Shown here piece after piece: positions 39,558 through 48,709 of a DNA stretch of 64,000 nucleotides; the first letter of the stretch is position 1; every line of letters begins with the position of its first letter. The notes beneath the pieces are model-generated. The model worked only from the letters and a program-made list of their open reading frames with translations, did no database searches and had not been told where the DNA came from. The translations under genes and the position numbers were made by a program. This stretch comes from Erwinia phyllosphaerae (GTDB lineage: Bacteria > Pseudomonadota > Gammaproteobacteria > Enterobacterales > Enterobacteriaceae): the NCBI RefSeq assembly GCF_019132875.1, contig NZ_JAHSPF010000009.1:124001-188000 (forward strand), read 5' to 3'.

Positions 39558-40103
39558 AAATTTCCTCAAGGGTCTCAGACGAAGGGCGTTCCGCCGGGGG
39601 AAGATGGTTATTGCCATAGCGTCACAGCATTGTCATCTGTAAAGGTTATCTTGCTGACGCTGTAGCCCGTACCAGGATCAGGCGTTAATAAAGATTATTT
39701 ATGCTGCACGGCAAAGGCACAAAACATTTTGCGCTATGATAAATTAACTTTATGATTTGCAAGAAAATATATATCCTGTTTTCTGTATGAATGTAAAGTT
39801 ATTCTAATTTATTACGTCAGATTACTTGCTTTATCTACGCGCGTAGATAGAATGCACCGGTAGCAAGAATTCACAGTGTTGATGTTTGTCTGTGCAGCGA
39901 AGGTCAAATTTACTTTACGTTTTAATCGACTGGTTACCAAAACCGGCGGGCGCAAAGTAAACAAAACGAAGCCCAACACCAGGGAACCCGTTACTGACCT
40001 TTAATTATGGCTCAGCAAAAGCGTGTCATCACTGGCGAATCCTCCGTACTCTGCGGGGCAGCCAGGGAAGGCAAAACAGACCTCTCATCTCAGGGATTTT
40101 TTC
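39558..40103. other. Intergenic region with promoter of the catabolic operon
   Basis: 545 bp without a supported gene. It contains the palindromic operator candidate at 39832-39849 and a long 5' untranslated stretch (about 250 bp) before the transporter gene. Nothing else recognised. Confidence 0.5.
39832..39849. promoter_or_regulatory. LacI-type operator candidate
   Basis: A perfect 18-bp palindrome TATCTACGC/GCGTAGATA with the central CG typical of LacI-family operators. It fills the 16-bp spacer between a possible -35 (TTGCTT, 39826) and -10 (TAGAAT, 39848), so a bound repressor would block the promoter. The LacI-type regulator at 41538 is the likely ligand-responsive repressor. Confidence 0.65.
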
Positions 40104-41489
40104 ATGTTGACACAACCTGTCCGACAGGAAGCCTCCTCCTCTGTTTCGGCAGCGGATGAACGTTTAACCACTCCGGAAGGACGTAAAGATTTCTGGCGGG
40201 CTACCGTCTCTTGCTGGCTGGGTACGGCGATGGAGTATGCCGACTTTGCCCTGTACGGCCTTGCCGCCGGTATTATTTTTGGCGACGTATTTTTCCCGAA
40301 CGTGACGCCCGCAATGGCGCTCCTTTCAAGCTTTGCGACCTGGTCGGTGGGCTTTATCGCTCGTCCAATAGGAGCGCTGTTTTTTGGCTGGCTTGGCGAT
40401 CGTAAAGGGCGCAAAGTTGTCATGGTCACCACCATCATTCTGATGGGGCTCTCTACCACGCTGATCGGCGTCATCCCCGGATATTCCTCTATCGGCCTGT
40501 GGGCGCCTGCCTGCCTGGTCGTGCTGCGCTTTAGCCAGGGTTTTGGTGCTGGCGCAGAGCTTTCCGGCGGCACGGTGATGCTGGGCGAATATGCGCCTGC
40601 CGAAAAGCGCGGGCTGGTCTCATCGATTATCGCGCTTGGTTCAAACAGCGGCACGCTGATTGCCTCTTTGGTCTGGCTGGCGGTAGTACAGATGGATCAG
40701 CAACAGCTGCAGGAGTGGGGCTGGCGCATTCCTTTTTTGTGCAGCTCGCTGATAGCGCTGGTGGCGCTGTGGATCCGCCGTCACCTGAAGGAAACGCCGG
40801 TTTTTGAACGTAAAAATGCAGAGATGCAGGCGCAGCGCGAAGGCAAGCTGGTAGCTTATCAGCCTGAAATCCCCCGCACCTTCTGGCAGCGCAGCCGCTC
40901 CTTTCTGGTGATGCTCGGCCTGCGTATTGGTGAAAATGGCCCGTCCTATCTGGCGCAGGGCTTTATGATTGGTTACGTGGTTAAAGTCCTGGCGGTAGAT
41001 AAATCCGTCGCGACCTCCGCCGTCTTTATCGCTTCACTGCTCGGCTTCTTAATTATCCCTCTTGCCGGCTGGCTCTCGGACCGTTTTGGCCGCCGCATTA
41101 CCTATCGCTGGTTTTGCCTGCTATTAATTCTCTATGCCTTCCCGGCTTTTATGCTGCTGGATTCTCGCGAGCCAGCGGTGGTGATGGCGGTTATCGTTGT
41201 CGGCATGGGGTTAGCCTCGCTGGGTATTTACGGCGTGCAGGCGGCGTGGGGCGTTGAGCTGTTTGGCGTTAAACACCGCTACACTAAAATGGCCACGGCA
41301 AAAGAACTGGGTTCCATCCTTTCTGGCGGAACCGCGCCGCTGGTTGCGGCCGCGCTGTTCTCCTGGACCGGCCACTGGTGGGTTATTGCAACCTATTTTG
41401 CGGTGATGGCAGGCATCGGTTTTCTGACCACGTTCGTGGCGCCGGAAACGCGAGGCCGCGATCTCAACGCGCCGGAAGATGCTATTTAA
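40104..41489 (+). CDS. MHS-family MFS transporter
   Basis: 461 residues from ATG 40104 (MLTQPVRQEA...). Major facilitator, metabolite:H+ symporter subfamily: about 12 membrane segments; signature MEYADFALYGLAAGIIFGDV in TM1; the loop motif FFGWLGDRKGRKVVM; LRFSQGFGAGAELSGGTVML; and a second loop LSDRFGRRITYRW. It imports an organic substrate with protons. First gene of an operon with a LacI regulator and a nucleoside hydrolase, which suggests a nucleoside or related base as substrate; that is inference. Confidence 0.85.
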   Translation: MLTQPVRQEASSSVSAADERLTTPEGRKDFWRATVSCWLGTAMEYADFALYGLAAGIIFGDVFFPNVTPAMALLSSFATWSVGFIARPIGALFFGWLGDRKGRKVVMVTTIILMGLSTTLIGVIPGYSSIGLWAPACLVVLRFSQGFGAGAELSGGTVMLGEYAPAEKRGLVSSIIALGSNSGTLIASLVWLAVVQMDQQQLQEWGWRIPFLCSSLIALVALWIRRHLKETPVFERKNAEMQAQREGKLVAYQPEIPRTFWQRSRSFLVMLGLRIGENGPSYLAQGFMIGYVVKVLAVDKSVATSAVFIASLLGFLIIPLAGWLSDRFGRRITYRWFCLLLILYAFPAFMLLDSREPAVVMAVIVVGMGLASLGIYGVQAAWGVELFGVKHRYTKMATAKELGSILSGGTAPLVAAALFSWTGHWWVIATYFAVMAGIGFLTTFVAPETRGRDLNAPEDAI

Positions 41490-41537
41490 AATATGCGGGC
41501 CGATAAGCGTCGGCCCTTCAGGAAATGAGGTAAGACG

Positions 41538-42578
41538 TTGGCCAGACAGGGTTTACGCGCAACACGAGCCGACGTAGCCAGAGAAGCCGGAACTTCTGTC
41601 GCTGTAGTCAGCTACGTAATCAATAACGGCCCCAGGCCGGTAGCGGAAGCAACGCGGCTGCGCGTGCTGGCAGCGGTGCAGAAGACCGGTTATCGACCTA
41701 ACAGCCTGGCCAGAGCGCTGGCGCTGGGCTCCACAAAAACTTACGGGCTGGTGGTGCCCAATATCAGCAACGCGTTTGTTGCTTCCTTTGCGCATGCCTT
41801 GCAGCAGGAAGCGTTGAGCAACGGCATGGTTATGCTACTTGGCGATGCGGGCGACAGCCGCCAGCGCGAGCTGGAACTGATTAACAGCCTGCTCAGCCAG
41901 CAGGTTGATGGGTTGTTTTACAACAGCGTCGATCGTCATCCCTATATTGATATTATTCAGGCCAGCGGCACGCCGCTGGTGATGCTCGATCGGGTTGATC
42001 CTGCGCTAAACGTCAATATCCTGCGCGTGGATGAGTGCGAAGCTGCCCGTCAGGTCACCCTACATTTACTTAGCCACGGTTATAAAGAGGCAGGCATGAT
42101 CAGCGGGCCGCTGGAGATGTTTAACGCCCAGGACCGCCTGGCAGGCTGGCGACAGGCGCTGGCGGAATACGGCGTGACAGAACGGCCAGAATGGATTTTT
42201 CCGGCCCCCTATACGCGCGAAGGCGGCTATCAGGCGGCAAAAGAAATGCTACAGGGAGAGCTGCCCCGGGCGTTGTTTATCGCCAATGAGATGCAGGCTA
42301 TTGGCTGCATCCGTGCGCTGGCAGAGCAGCAGCTTCGCGTGCCGGAGCATATCGCGCTGGTCTGCTTTAACGGTACGGAGCAGTCGGCCTACCATGTTCC
42401 TTCATTAACGACCGTGCGTCAGCCGGTAGAAGCGATGGCGAAAAAAGCGCTGGCGATGCTGGCGTCGCCGCAAAACGACGTGCAGCTAAGCGAATTTGCA
42501 CATCAGCTACAAATTGGCGAATCCTGCGGCTGTACGCTGGCTGCTGCCAACACGCCGCAAAGAAAGATAAAACCATGA
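41538..42578 (+). CDS. LacI-family transcriptional regulator
   Basis: 346 residues starting with TTG 41538 after GAGGTAAG. The helix-turn-helix and hinge TRADVAREAGTSVAVVSYVI, NNGPRPVAEATRLRV fit LacI, followed by a periplasmic-binding-like effector domain (TYGLVVPNISNAFVASFAHA, DGLFYNSVDRHPYIDIIQAS). Its gene lies inside the operon it likely controls, and the ATGA overlap couples it to the hydrolase gene. Confidence 0.9.
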   Translation: MARQGLRATRADVAREAGTSVAVVSYVINNGPRPVAEATRLRVLAAVQKTGYRPNSLARALALGSTKTYGLVVPNISNAFVASFAHALQQEALSNGMVMLLGDAGDSRQRELELINSLLSQQVDGLFYNSVDRHPYIDIIQASGTPLVMLDRVDPALNVNILRVDECEAARQVTLHLLSHGYKEAGMISGPLEMFNAQDRLAGWRQALAEYGVTERPEWIFPAPYTREGGYQAAKEMLQGELPRALFIANEMQAIGCIRALAEQQLRVPEHIALVCFNGTEQSAYHVPSLTTVRQPVEAMAKKALAMLASPQNDVQLSEFAHQLQIGESCGCTLAAANTPQRKIKP

Positions 42579-43552
42579 AAAGAGTGATTATCGACTGCGA
42601 TCCGGGCAACGGCATTATCGGTGCCAATGTGGATGACGGACTGGCGCTGGCGCTGGCCATCGGTTCGCCGGCTATTTCTCTGGAACTGGTCACGATTGTG
42701 ACGGGCAATACGCCGTGCGAAACCGGTTATAACGTGGTTAAAGATCTGCTGAACAGGCTGGATCTGGATATACCGGTACGGAAAGGTGCGACGCGCGCGC
42801 TGTTTGAGCCGCCGGAGCCCTGGCGCGAGGCGCTGGATAATCGCGTCTGGCACTCGCAGCTGGATCACCTCTGGCAGGGCGTTCGCCAGCCTCGCGCTTA
42901 TCAGGCACCGGACGAAGAGGCGGCGGATGCCATCGGGCAACTGATCTGCGCCAATCCCGGGAAGATTACGCTGGTTGCTATCGGGCCGCTGACTAACGTA
43001 GCGCTGGCGCTGGAGCGTTATCCGCAGATGGCGGAAGCGGTGCAGGAAATCGCGATTATGGGCGGCGTGTTTGCACTGGATAACTTTATCAAAGACACCA
43101 ACTTTGGCCTGGATCCGGAAGCCGCGCAGCGGGTGCTGAACAGCGGGGCGTGCATTACGCTGGTGCCAATGGATGTGACCACGCAAACCATGTTAACCCA
43201 TCAGGATTTACAGCGCATTGAAGCGGCAGATACGCCGCTGGCGAAATTTGTCGGCGAAACGCTGCGTCCCTGGCTTGATTATTCTATGCAGGTCCGTCGG
43301 CTGCCGGGCTGCTGGATCCACGATGTGCTGGTGGTCGCCTGGCTGATCAATCAGCAGGTTGCTACAGCGGCAGATTACTATGTCGACGTCGAAGTGCGGC
43401 CCGGCATGACGCGCGGAAAATCGTGGCGTTATCGTTTGCCGCTGCGGATTGATATTGCGGCGGGTGAACCGAGCGGCGGCCTGGTTCACGTCCTGCAAAC
43501 GGTAGATAACGCGCGGCTACTGGCGATGCTGGAGCAGGCACTGGCCCGATAA
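42575..43552 (+). CDS. Inosine/uridine-preferring nucleoside hydrolase
   Basis: 325 residues. N-terminal calcium-binding aspartate cluster DCDPGNGIIGANVDDGLALA defines the IunH/RihA fold (usually DTDPGxDDA; here a six-residue insertion precedes the DD). Other family elements: NTPCETGYNVVKDLL, AIGPLTNVALALERYP, IAIMGGVF and the catalytic-site region WIHDVLVVAW. It cleaves N-glycosidic bonds of nucleosides to ribose and base. Confidence 0.85.
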   Translation: MKRVIIDCDPGNGIIGANVDDGLALALAIGSPAISLELVTIVTGNTPCETGYNVVKDLLNRLDLDIPVRKGATRALFEPPEPWREALDNRVWHSQLDHLWQGVRQPRAYQAPDEEAADAIGQLICANPGKITLVAIGPLTNVALALERYPQMAEAVQEIAIMGGVFALDNFIKDTNFGLDPEAAQRVLNSGACITLVPMDVTTQTMLTHQDLQRIEAADTPLAKFVGETLRPWLDYSMQVRRLPGCWIHDVLVVAWLINQQVATAADYYVDVEVRPGMTRGKSWRYRLPLRIDIAAGEPSGGLVHVLQTVDNARLLAMLEQALAR

Positions 43553-43724
43553 CGTTTTTCCTCAGCGGCGTCGTGCCGTTTTGAAAAGGTTGCTTACATC
43601 CTGCATTAAAGCGTGACAACTGCTTCCCTCTCTCACTTCATTTAGCATGATATAAACAAATGATTAACATTTATGCCGTCGTGACGGGCGGACCTTTGTC
43701 GTCTTTGAGACAGGAAGAATCATT

Positions 43725-44933
43725 ATGTTTGACTGGACTTCGACACAGCGCAATGTGGCTTTCGCCAGTTTTGCCAGCTGGATGCTGGACGCCTTCGACT
43801 TTTTTATCCTGGTTTTTGTTTTAAGCGATATCGCGACGAATTTTCACGTCGGGGTTTCTGAAGTCTCGCTGGCGATTATGCTGACGCTGGCGGTAAGGCC
43901 GATTGGGGCGCTGCTGTTTGGTCGCCTGGCGGAGAAGTATGGCCGCCGCCCCATATTGATGATTAACATCACCCTGTTTTCGCTGTTCGAGCTGCTTTCC
44001 GCCTGGTCGCCGACGCTGGCTACCTTTCTTATTTTTCGCGTAATTTACGGTATCGCTATGGGCGGGGTCTGGGGCGTGGCGTCGTCGCTGGCGATGGAGA
44101 CGATCCCCGATCGATCCCGCGGCCTGATGTCCGGTATTTTTCAGGCGGGTTATCCGGCGGGCTATCTGCTGGCCTCCATCATTTTTGGCCTCTGCTACAG
44201 CTACGTCGGCTGGCGTGGGATGTTCCTGATTGGCGCGATGCCGATTTTGCTGCTGCCGTTTATCTGGTTTAAGGTGCCGGAATCGCCGGTATGGCTGGCC
44301 GCCAGAGCGCGGAAGGAGAGCGTGGCGCTGCTGCCGGTGATACGCAAACACTGGAAGCTTTGCCTCTATCTGGTCGGGCTGATGGCCTGCTTTAACTTCT
44401 TTAGTCACGGTACGCAGGACCTTTATCCGACCTTCCTTAAGGTTCAGCACGGTTTCGATCCGCATACGGTCAGCCTGATTGCCATCGCTTACAACATTGC
44501 CGCGATGATGGGCGGCGTCTTTTTTGGTTCGCTGTCGGAAAAAATTGGCCGTAAGAAGGCGATGATGATTGCCGCGCTGCTGGCGTTGCCGGTACTGCCG
44601 CTGTGGGCTTTTTCAACCGGTTCGCTGACTATCGGCCTGGGCGCGTTTTTAATGCAGTTTATGGTGCAGGGCGCATGGGGCGTGGTGCCAACCTATCTTA
44701 CCGAGCTGGTACCTGCCAATACGCGCGCGGTACTGCCAGGCTTTGTTTATCAGCTGGGTAACCTTATTGCTTCGGTTAACGCCACGCTACAGTCGCATAT
44801 CGCCGAAGCGCACAACAACAACTATGGGCTGGCGATGGCGATAGTCGCCGGAACGGTTGCTGTGCTGATTGCGCTGATTGTCGCCTGCGGTAAGGAAACC
44901 AGAGGAATTGAAATTACCGCGCAGAAGAAATAG
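43725..44933 (+). CDS. MFS transporter (carboxylate/aromatic acid type)
   Basis: 402 residues, 12 predicted membrane helices. Motifs: FASWMLDAFDFFILVFVLSD in TM1, RPIGALLFGRLAEKYGRRPI, AMGGVWGVASSLAMETIPDR, and the second half FGSLSEKIGRKKAMM. The pattern is close to the JEN/SHS (lactate) and sialate permease group. It has its own promoter region (43553-43724) and is a separate unit from the MHS operon; the substrate is unknown. Confidence 0.8.
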   Translation: MFDWTSTQRNVAFASFASWMLDAFDFFILVFVLSDIATNFHVGVSEVSLAIMLTLAVRPIGALLFGRLAEKYGRRPILMINITLFSLFELLSAWSPTLATFLIFRVIYGIAMGGVWGVASSLAMETIPDRSRGLMSGIFQAGYPAGYLLASIIFGLCYSYVGWRGMFLIGAMPILLLPFIWFKVPESPVWLAARARKESVALLPVIRKHWKLCLYLVGLMACFNFFSHGTQDLYPTFLKVQHGFDPHTVSLIAIAYNIAAMMGGVFFGSLSEKIGRKKAMMIAALLALPVLPLWAFSTGSLTIGLGAFLMQFMVQGAWGVVPTYLTELVPANTRAVLPGFVYQLGNLIASVNATLQSHIAEAHNNNYGLAMAIVAGTVAVLIALIVACGKETRGIEITAQKK

Positions 44934-44940
44934 CGCGTCC

Positions 44941-44974
44941 GGCAACGTGGCTTGAAATTTGTCGCCACGTTGCC
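44941..44974. terminator. Hairpin after MFS gene
   Basis: GGCAACGTGG / CCACGTTGCC, a perfect 10-bp inverted repeat with a 14-base loop just after the transporter stop. There is no T-run, so if it is a terminator it is weak or shared. Confidence 0.4.
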
Positions 44975-44978
44975 GAAT

Positions 44979-45188
44979 CGCCGGGCTATTCCGCTGGCTG
45001 ACAGACGTCAACTCAGATCCCGCCGGGCTATTGCGCTGGCTGGCAGACGTCAACCCAGATCCCGCCGGGCTATTGCGCTGGCTGGCAGACGTCAACCCAG
45101 ATCCCGCCGGGCTATTGCGCTGGCTGGCAATCGTCAACCCAGCTCCTGCCGGGCTATTCCGCTGGCTGGCAGACATCAACCCAGGTCG
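44979..45188. repeat. 42-bp tandem repeat (five copies) derived from the YbaK-like gene end
   Basis: Five units of 42 bp (44979, 45021, 45063, 45105, 45147); units 2 and 3 are identical and the others differ at a few bases. On the minus strand each unit starts with the codons WVDVCQPA and a stop, the last codons of the YbaK-like gene, so the 3' end of that gene has been amplified outwards. The open frames across the array are side effects of the 42 = 3x14 period. Confidence 0.85.
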
Positions 45189-45621
45189 CGTCGGTCAGTT
45201 CCGCCAGCAGCTGCGGCGAAATGCGCACCGCGCTGTAAATTGAACCGGCTGCCGGCAACACTTCCTCATACTGCTTCAGCGACAGATCGCAAAAAACCGG
45301 CAAGGGCGTTTCCAGACCAAAAGGGCAGACGCCGCCAACGGGATGACCTGTCCAGCTGACTACCTCATCGCTGCTGAGCATGCGGGCCTTGCTGCCCAGC
45401 ATCGCTTTCAGCTTGCGATTATCCAGCCTTAAATCGCCGCAGGTGACAATCAATATCACCTGGTTTTTCACCTTTAGCGACAGCGTTTTGGCTATCTGGC
45501 CGGGCTTCACGTGATGCGCACGCGCCGCCAGCGCCACCGTAGCGGTGCTTTCCGCCAGTTCAATAATACCGATATCCGGCGCGCGTTCGGCAAAGAACTG
45601 CCGTACAGACTCCAGGCTCAT
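45154..45621 (-). CDS. YbaK/EbsC family aminoacyl-tRNA deacylase-like protein
   Basis: 155 residues. The YbaK/prolyl-tRNA editing fold: ESTATVALAARAHHVKPGQI, AKTLSLKVKNQVILIVTCGD, KARMLSSDEVVSWTGHPVGG and VCPFGLETPLPVFCDLSL. Members hydrolyse mischarged tRNAs such as Cys- or Ala-tRNA(Pro). The gene ends ATWVDVCQPAE; its last codons lie in the first unit of the 42-bp array. Confidence 0.85.
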   Translation of the reverse strand: MSLESVRQFFAERAPDIGIIELAESTATVALAARAHHVKPGQIAKTLSLKVKNQVILIVTCGDLRLDNRKLKAMLGSKARMLSSDEVVSWTGHPVGGVCPFGLETPLPVFCDLSLKQYEEVLPAAGSIYSAVRISPQLLAELTDATWVDVCQPAE

Positions 45622-45725
45622 ACTTCAGCTCCTTTACATTCAGGGCGATAAAGCTGCCACAGCACGAGCAGACTGTAAACGGGGAACGGGAAAATGAGAT
45701 ATTTCGGGAACGGAGGCGGCGAAAA

Positions 45726-46520
45726 TTAAACCGGCTTTAGCGTACAGTTACCACATTGCTGTACGGCGGGCAGGCGATAGCGCTGGCAGCAGGTGCGGCG
45801 CTGCATTTCGCCATCACGCGGCAGCATGGTGCGGTAGAAAGGATTATCGGAACCATCAGAGAGCGAGCGTGAAAAGAAAAAGGCGTGTTCCAGCTCGGCG
45901 TGCAGGCCTGGCCCAAGCAGCGGTGCCAGCTCGCCCAGGAACCAGTGAACGGCAAATCCGCTGTTGCTCCAGATAAGCTTGCCGTTGATGTCGCCGTGCC
46001 GCTCGATACCTTCTACGGCGGGAATAAGAAACTGCTGGATCAGCCGGTCCATGCGGCGACGGGGGCTAAGGTAACGCGCCTCTTCATCTTCCTGCACATC
46101 AATCCAGAACGCGGCGGCACGGCCGGTTTCGTGGAACTCAACGTGGATATGTTCCGGCGAGCAGTCCAGCGCGCGGTTTTCCAGCAGCAGCGCCATCATC
46201 AGCGGCGGTAGAACCAGGCCAAAATACCACTGCGCCCAGAGCGATTGCAGCGGCTTGTTCTCCCTTGGCTGTTCGCCATGCTCCCGATAGATAAAATCGC
46301 TGTAAAGCGTATTAAGGCGAGAGAAATTCTCCGGCTGCGACCACTGCGCCAGCGTCATACAGCCTGCGGAAGCCGCCTCGTTTAGCCTGATGGTATCGAG
46401 AAAGTAGGCCCGATGCTCGCTGAACAGCGCGCGTAGCGAACCGGCCAGCGGTCGATGGCTCTGCAAAAATATCAGCGGGTGAGAGCCATACTCGGCGCTC
46501 TGATAACGGACGGTGCTCAT
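45726..46520 (-). CDS. fhuF: Siderophore-iron reductase FhuF
   Basis: 264 residues. The C-terminal CC-x10-C-x2-C motif (RRTCCQRYRLPAVQQCGNCT) binds the [2Fe-2S] cluster of FhuF. The middle has WSNSGFAVHWFLGELAPLLG. It reduces ferric hydroxamate siderophores in the cytoplasm to release iron. Synteny with yjjZ and the leucine tRNAs matches E. coli. A Fur-like site lies upstream. Confidence 0.92.
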   Translation of the reverse strand: MSTVRYQSAEYGSHPLIFLQSHRPLAGSLRALFSEHRAYFLDTIRLNEAASAGCMTLAQWSQPENFSRLNTLYSDFIYREHGEQPRENKPLQSLWAQWYFGLVLPPLMMALLLENRALDCSPEHIHVEFHETGRAAAFWIDVQEDEEARYLSPRRRMDRLIQQFLIPAVEGIERHGDINGKLIWSNSGFAVHWFLGELAPLLGPGLHAELEHAFFFSRSLSDGSDNPFYRTMLPRDGEMQRRTCCQRYRLPAVQQCGNCTLKPV

Positions 46521-46551
46521 GGGCTATTCCGCAATATCTGAGTGGGAAAAC

Positions 46552-46572
46552 AAATGATAATCGTTCTTGATT
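46552..46572. promoter_or_regulatory. Fur-box-like site upstream of fhuF
   Basis: ACAAATGATAATCGTTCTT matches the Fur consensus at about 13 of 19 positions, with the GATAATC core intact, 30-50 bp upstream of the fhuF start. Iron repression of fhuF is established in E. coli. Confidence 0.65.
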
Positions 46573-46942
46573 GTATCTGAGGGTAGTGGAACGCACAAGC
46601 CGCATTTAGTGTGGCGATCCGGCGGGGCAGAGAGAAGCCATGCCGATTTGAATTAATATCATTATAGCCGGTAAACAGACAACAGAATTTCCTGACGATT
46701 ATTATGGGGATTTGCTTTTAGTTCGTTTTTTAGCAGGTAATAATGATTTTACTTAGGGAGAATTAATAACGACAGGCTTGCTGTTTACTTAACGGAAATA
46801 TCCTCAGGCTACCGTCTCTGTCAAAATAAATATAGTGCGCGATGTTTTAATTCGCGAGGCAATGCCGGCCTGTACACAGGATAAATTAAGACAAATTGAG
46901 AAATGATTTTACCGATCTGAGGATTCAGATCGGCCAGGGAAA
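46573..46942. other. Intergenic region between fhuF and the GGDEF gene
   Basis: About 370 bp, A+T-rich, no supported gene. It lies between the start of fhuF and the end of the diguanylate cyclase gene (both minus strand), so it should hold the fhuF promoter. Nothing else recognised. Confidence 0.4.
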
Positions 46943-48037
46943 TTAAAGCGCATCGGCCGGTTTTGCCAAATCTCCATGAGATAATTTTTCCCATGAAAGA
47001 ATAGCATTACGGCCCCGATTTTTTACCACATAAAGGGCACGGTCAGCATTAGCCAGCGCGTCGGCAAAATTGTTGTCCACTATCGGCGCAAAACCCGCGC
47101 TGACGGTTACGTGCGTGGCGACCTGCTCATTGAACAGATGCGGGATTTCCAGTTCCTGAATGTACTGGCGGATGCGCTCTGACAGCTTCATCGCAATGGC
47201 TTCGTTAACGTTGGTCAGCAATACCAGGAACTCTTCACCACCATAGCGGGCGACAATGTCGCGTGAACGCACCGCATCGCGAATGGCAATCGACACTCGC
47301 GCCAGCGCCTGGTCGCCCATCGCATGCCCGTAGTTGTCGTTATAAGCCTTAAAGTGGTCGATATCCAGCATCAGGATATAGTGATTACCACTATGATTTT
47401 CAAAAACATTTTTCAACCTGTTGTCCAGGCCGCGACGATTATAAAGCCCGGTCAGCGGGTCGAGCATACTCAAATCGCTCCAGCTTTGCTTCTCTTCATA
47501 CAGTTGGCTGACCAGACGACGAGTAAAGCGGTCGCGCCGCCGTTGCAGGATATGATGCAGTGTAAAACCGACCAGCGGCAGCAGAATAGTAAACAGGATG
47601 AGCAGCGTATTATGCCCACGATCCAGCACGATAACCGTCATGGAAGGCGGCAGGGTATGCAGGCAAAACGCCAGCAGATGATCGCTCAGCGCAACGGCGC
47701 CAATAAAGAAAGCGCTGAACAGGCTTATCAGCAAAAAGCTGTTGTCAAAATAAAAGACTAAATCAAAAGTCAGGACAATTTGCCACGCCCACAACAGGCC
47801 GATTGCCAGCGAGGCGACATTTAATATCGGAAATTTAACTCTGGGCCGCAAAAGCATCCAGATTAACAGGAGGGCGCTAAAGGCGGCAATAATTAGCGCA
47901 GGAAAGCCGGATAAACCCTTACTTTGTTTTTTGCTGTAAATATAAAATAAAGACGCAGCGGTGTTTAAAACAAGGAATAACATCAGCGAAAGCCGATATT
48001 TGCTGTGAAGCAATTCATTATAGCTTTGTAATTTCAT
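46943..48037 (-). CDS. Membrane diguanylate cyclase (GGDEF)
   Basis: 364 residues. The N-terminal half has about six membrane segments (residues 15-165). The C-terminal GGDEF domain is active-looking: DPLTGLYNRRGLDNRL, LDIDHFKAYNDNYGHAMGDQ, and the catalytic RYGGEEFLVLL, with an inhibitory I-site RxxD (RSRD) five residues before it. It makes cyclic di-GMP, with product feedback. Inserted between fhuF and yjjZ, which are adjacent in E. coli. Confidence 0.9.
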   Translation of the reverse strand: MKLQSYNELLHSKYRLSLMLFLVLNTAASLFYIYSKKQSKGLSGFPALIIAAFSALLLIWMLLRPRVKFPILNVASLAIGLLWAWQIVLTFDLVFYFDNSFLLISLFSAFFIGAVALSDHLLAFCLHTLPPSMTVIVLDRGHNTLLILFTILLPLVGFTLHHILQRRRDRFTRRLVSQLYEEKQSWSDLSMLDPLTGLYNRRGLDNRLKNVFENHSGNHYILMLDIDHFKAYNDNYGHAMGDQALARVSIAIRDAVRSRDIVARYGGEEFLVLLTNVNEAIAMKLSERIRQYIQELEIPHLFNEQVATHVTVSAGFAPIVDNNFADALANADRALYVVKNRGRNAILSWEKLSHGDLAKPADAL

Positions 48038-48249
48038 TCTTTTCTACTCATGACTGCCTGAATAGCATACGGTTGCCAGGAAAAAGGCAGAGCCGGGAAT
48101 AGTTGCTGTAATTATTATAAGGTTTTTAGTGGGTACAGAAGCACTGACAATTTAACACTTAATAAGTGTGGTGTCATCTTTAAGCGTCATTATTAAACGG
48201 CAGGCAAACAATTCTTGCTGCAAAACGATAAAAGTTCTTATATGCTATT

Positions 48250-48268
48250 GGTAATCATTATCATTAAG
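48250..48268. promoter_or_regulatory. Fur-box-like site upstream of yjjZ
   Basis: GGTAATCATTATCATTAAG matches the inverted Fur consensus in most positions (TAATCATTATCATTA). It lies 17 bp before the likely start of yjjZ. Confidence 0.7.
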
Positions 48269-48284
48269 AGGGGTGGGTGATACG

Positions 48285-48569
48285 ATGCTGACGGCAATGA
48301 TAACCGCCTGCGGATTATGGGGAGTGAGCTGGATGCTGGGCAAAAAACTTGATAGCGCGTGGGGCGTGCTGCTCCCTTGTGCAATCATCCCTTTGATTAC
48401 GTTGCTAAATCTTTCTTTCAGCGAGTGGCGCATAGTGATGGTGATCGCGCTGCTGGCGACCGTGGTGATGCTGTATCACAAACGGCTGCGGCACTACCTG
48501 CTGTTGCCTTCCTGTATTGCGCTGGCCGGCGGCATGGCGGCGATTTCGGTTAATTTCGGCATGCTTTAA
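48285..48569 (+). CDS. yjjZ: DUF1435 membrane protein YjjZ
   Basis: 94 residues from ATG 48285 (a GTG at 48273 is in frame). Hydrophobic with three membrane segments; the core SAWGVLLPCAIIPLITLLNL, RIVMVIALLATVVMLYHKRL and RHYLLLPSCIALAGGMAA matches DUF1435. Position next to the leu tRNAs and a Fur-like box agree with E. coli yjjZ. Function unknown, iron-regulated. Confidence 0.8.
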   Translation: MLTAMITACGLWGVSWMLGKKLDSAWGVLLPCAIIPLITLLNLSFSEWRIVMVIALLATVVMLYHKRLRHYLLLPSCIALAGGMAAISVNFGML

Positions 48570-48709
48570 ATGATAAAAACAGGTGCGAAAAAGGGCCATG
48601 GAAAAATAAAGGCAAATTTTTATTGAGTGGGTTCAGACAGATCGGATCAGCAGGGAAAAGGTGGCTAATACACAAAGAGAAACAGCATTGTGGTGCTTTA
48701 GCAGCGAGA

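Noticed and set aside
44787-45359. Open frames with repeated 14-residue units on both strands
   Set aside because: They result from the 42-bp repeat period (a multiple of three) and have no ribosome-binding sites or homology-like features.
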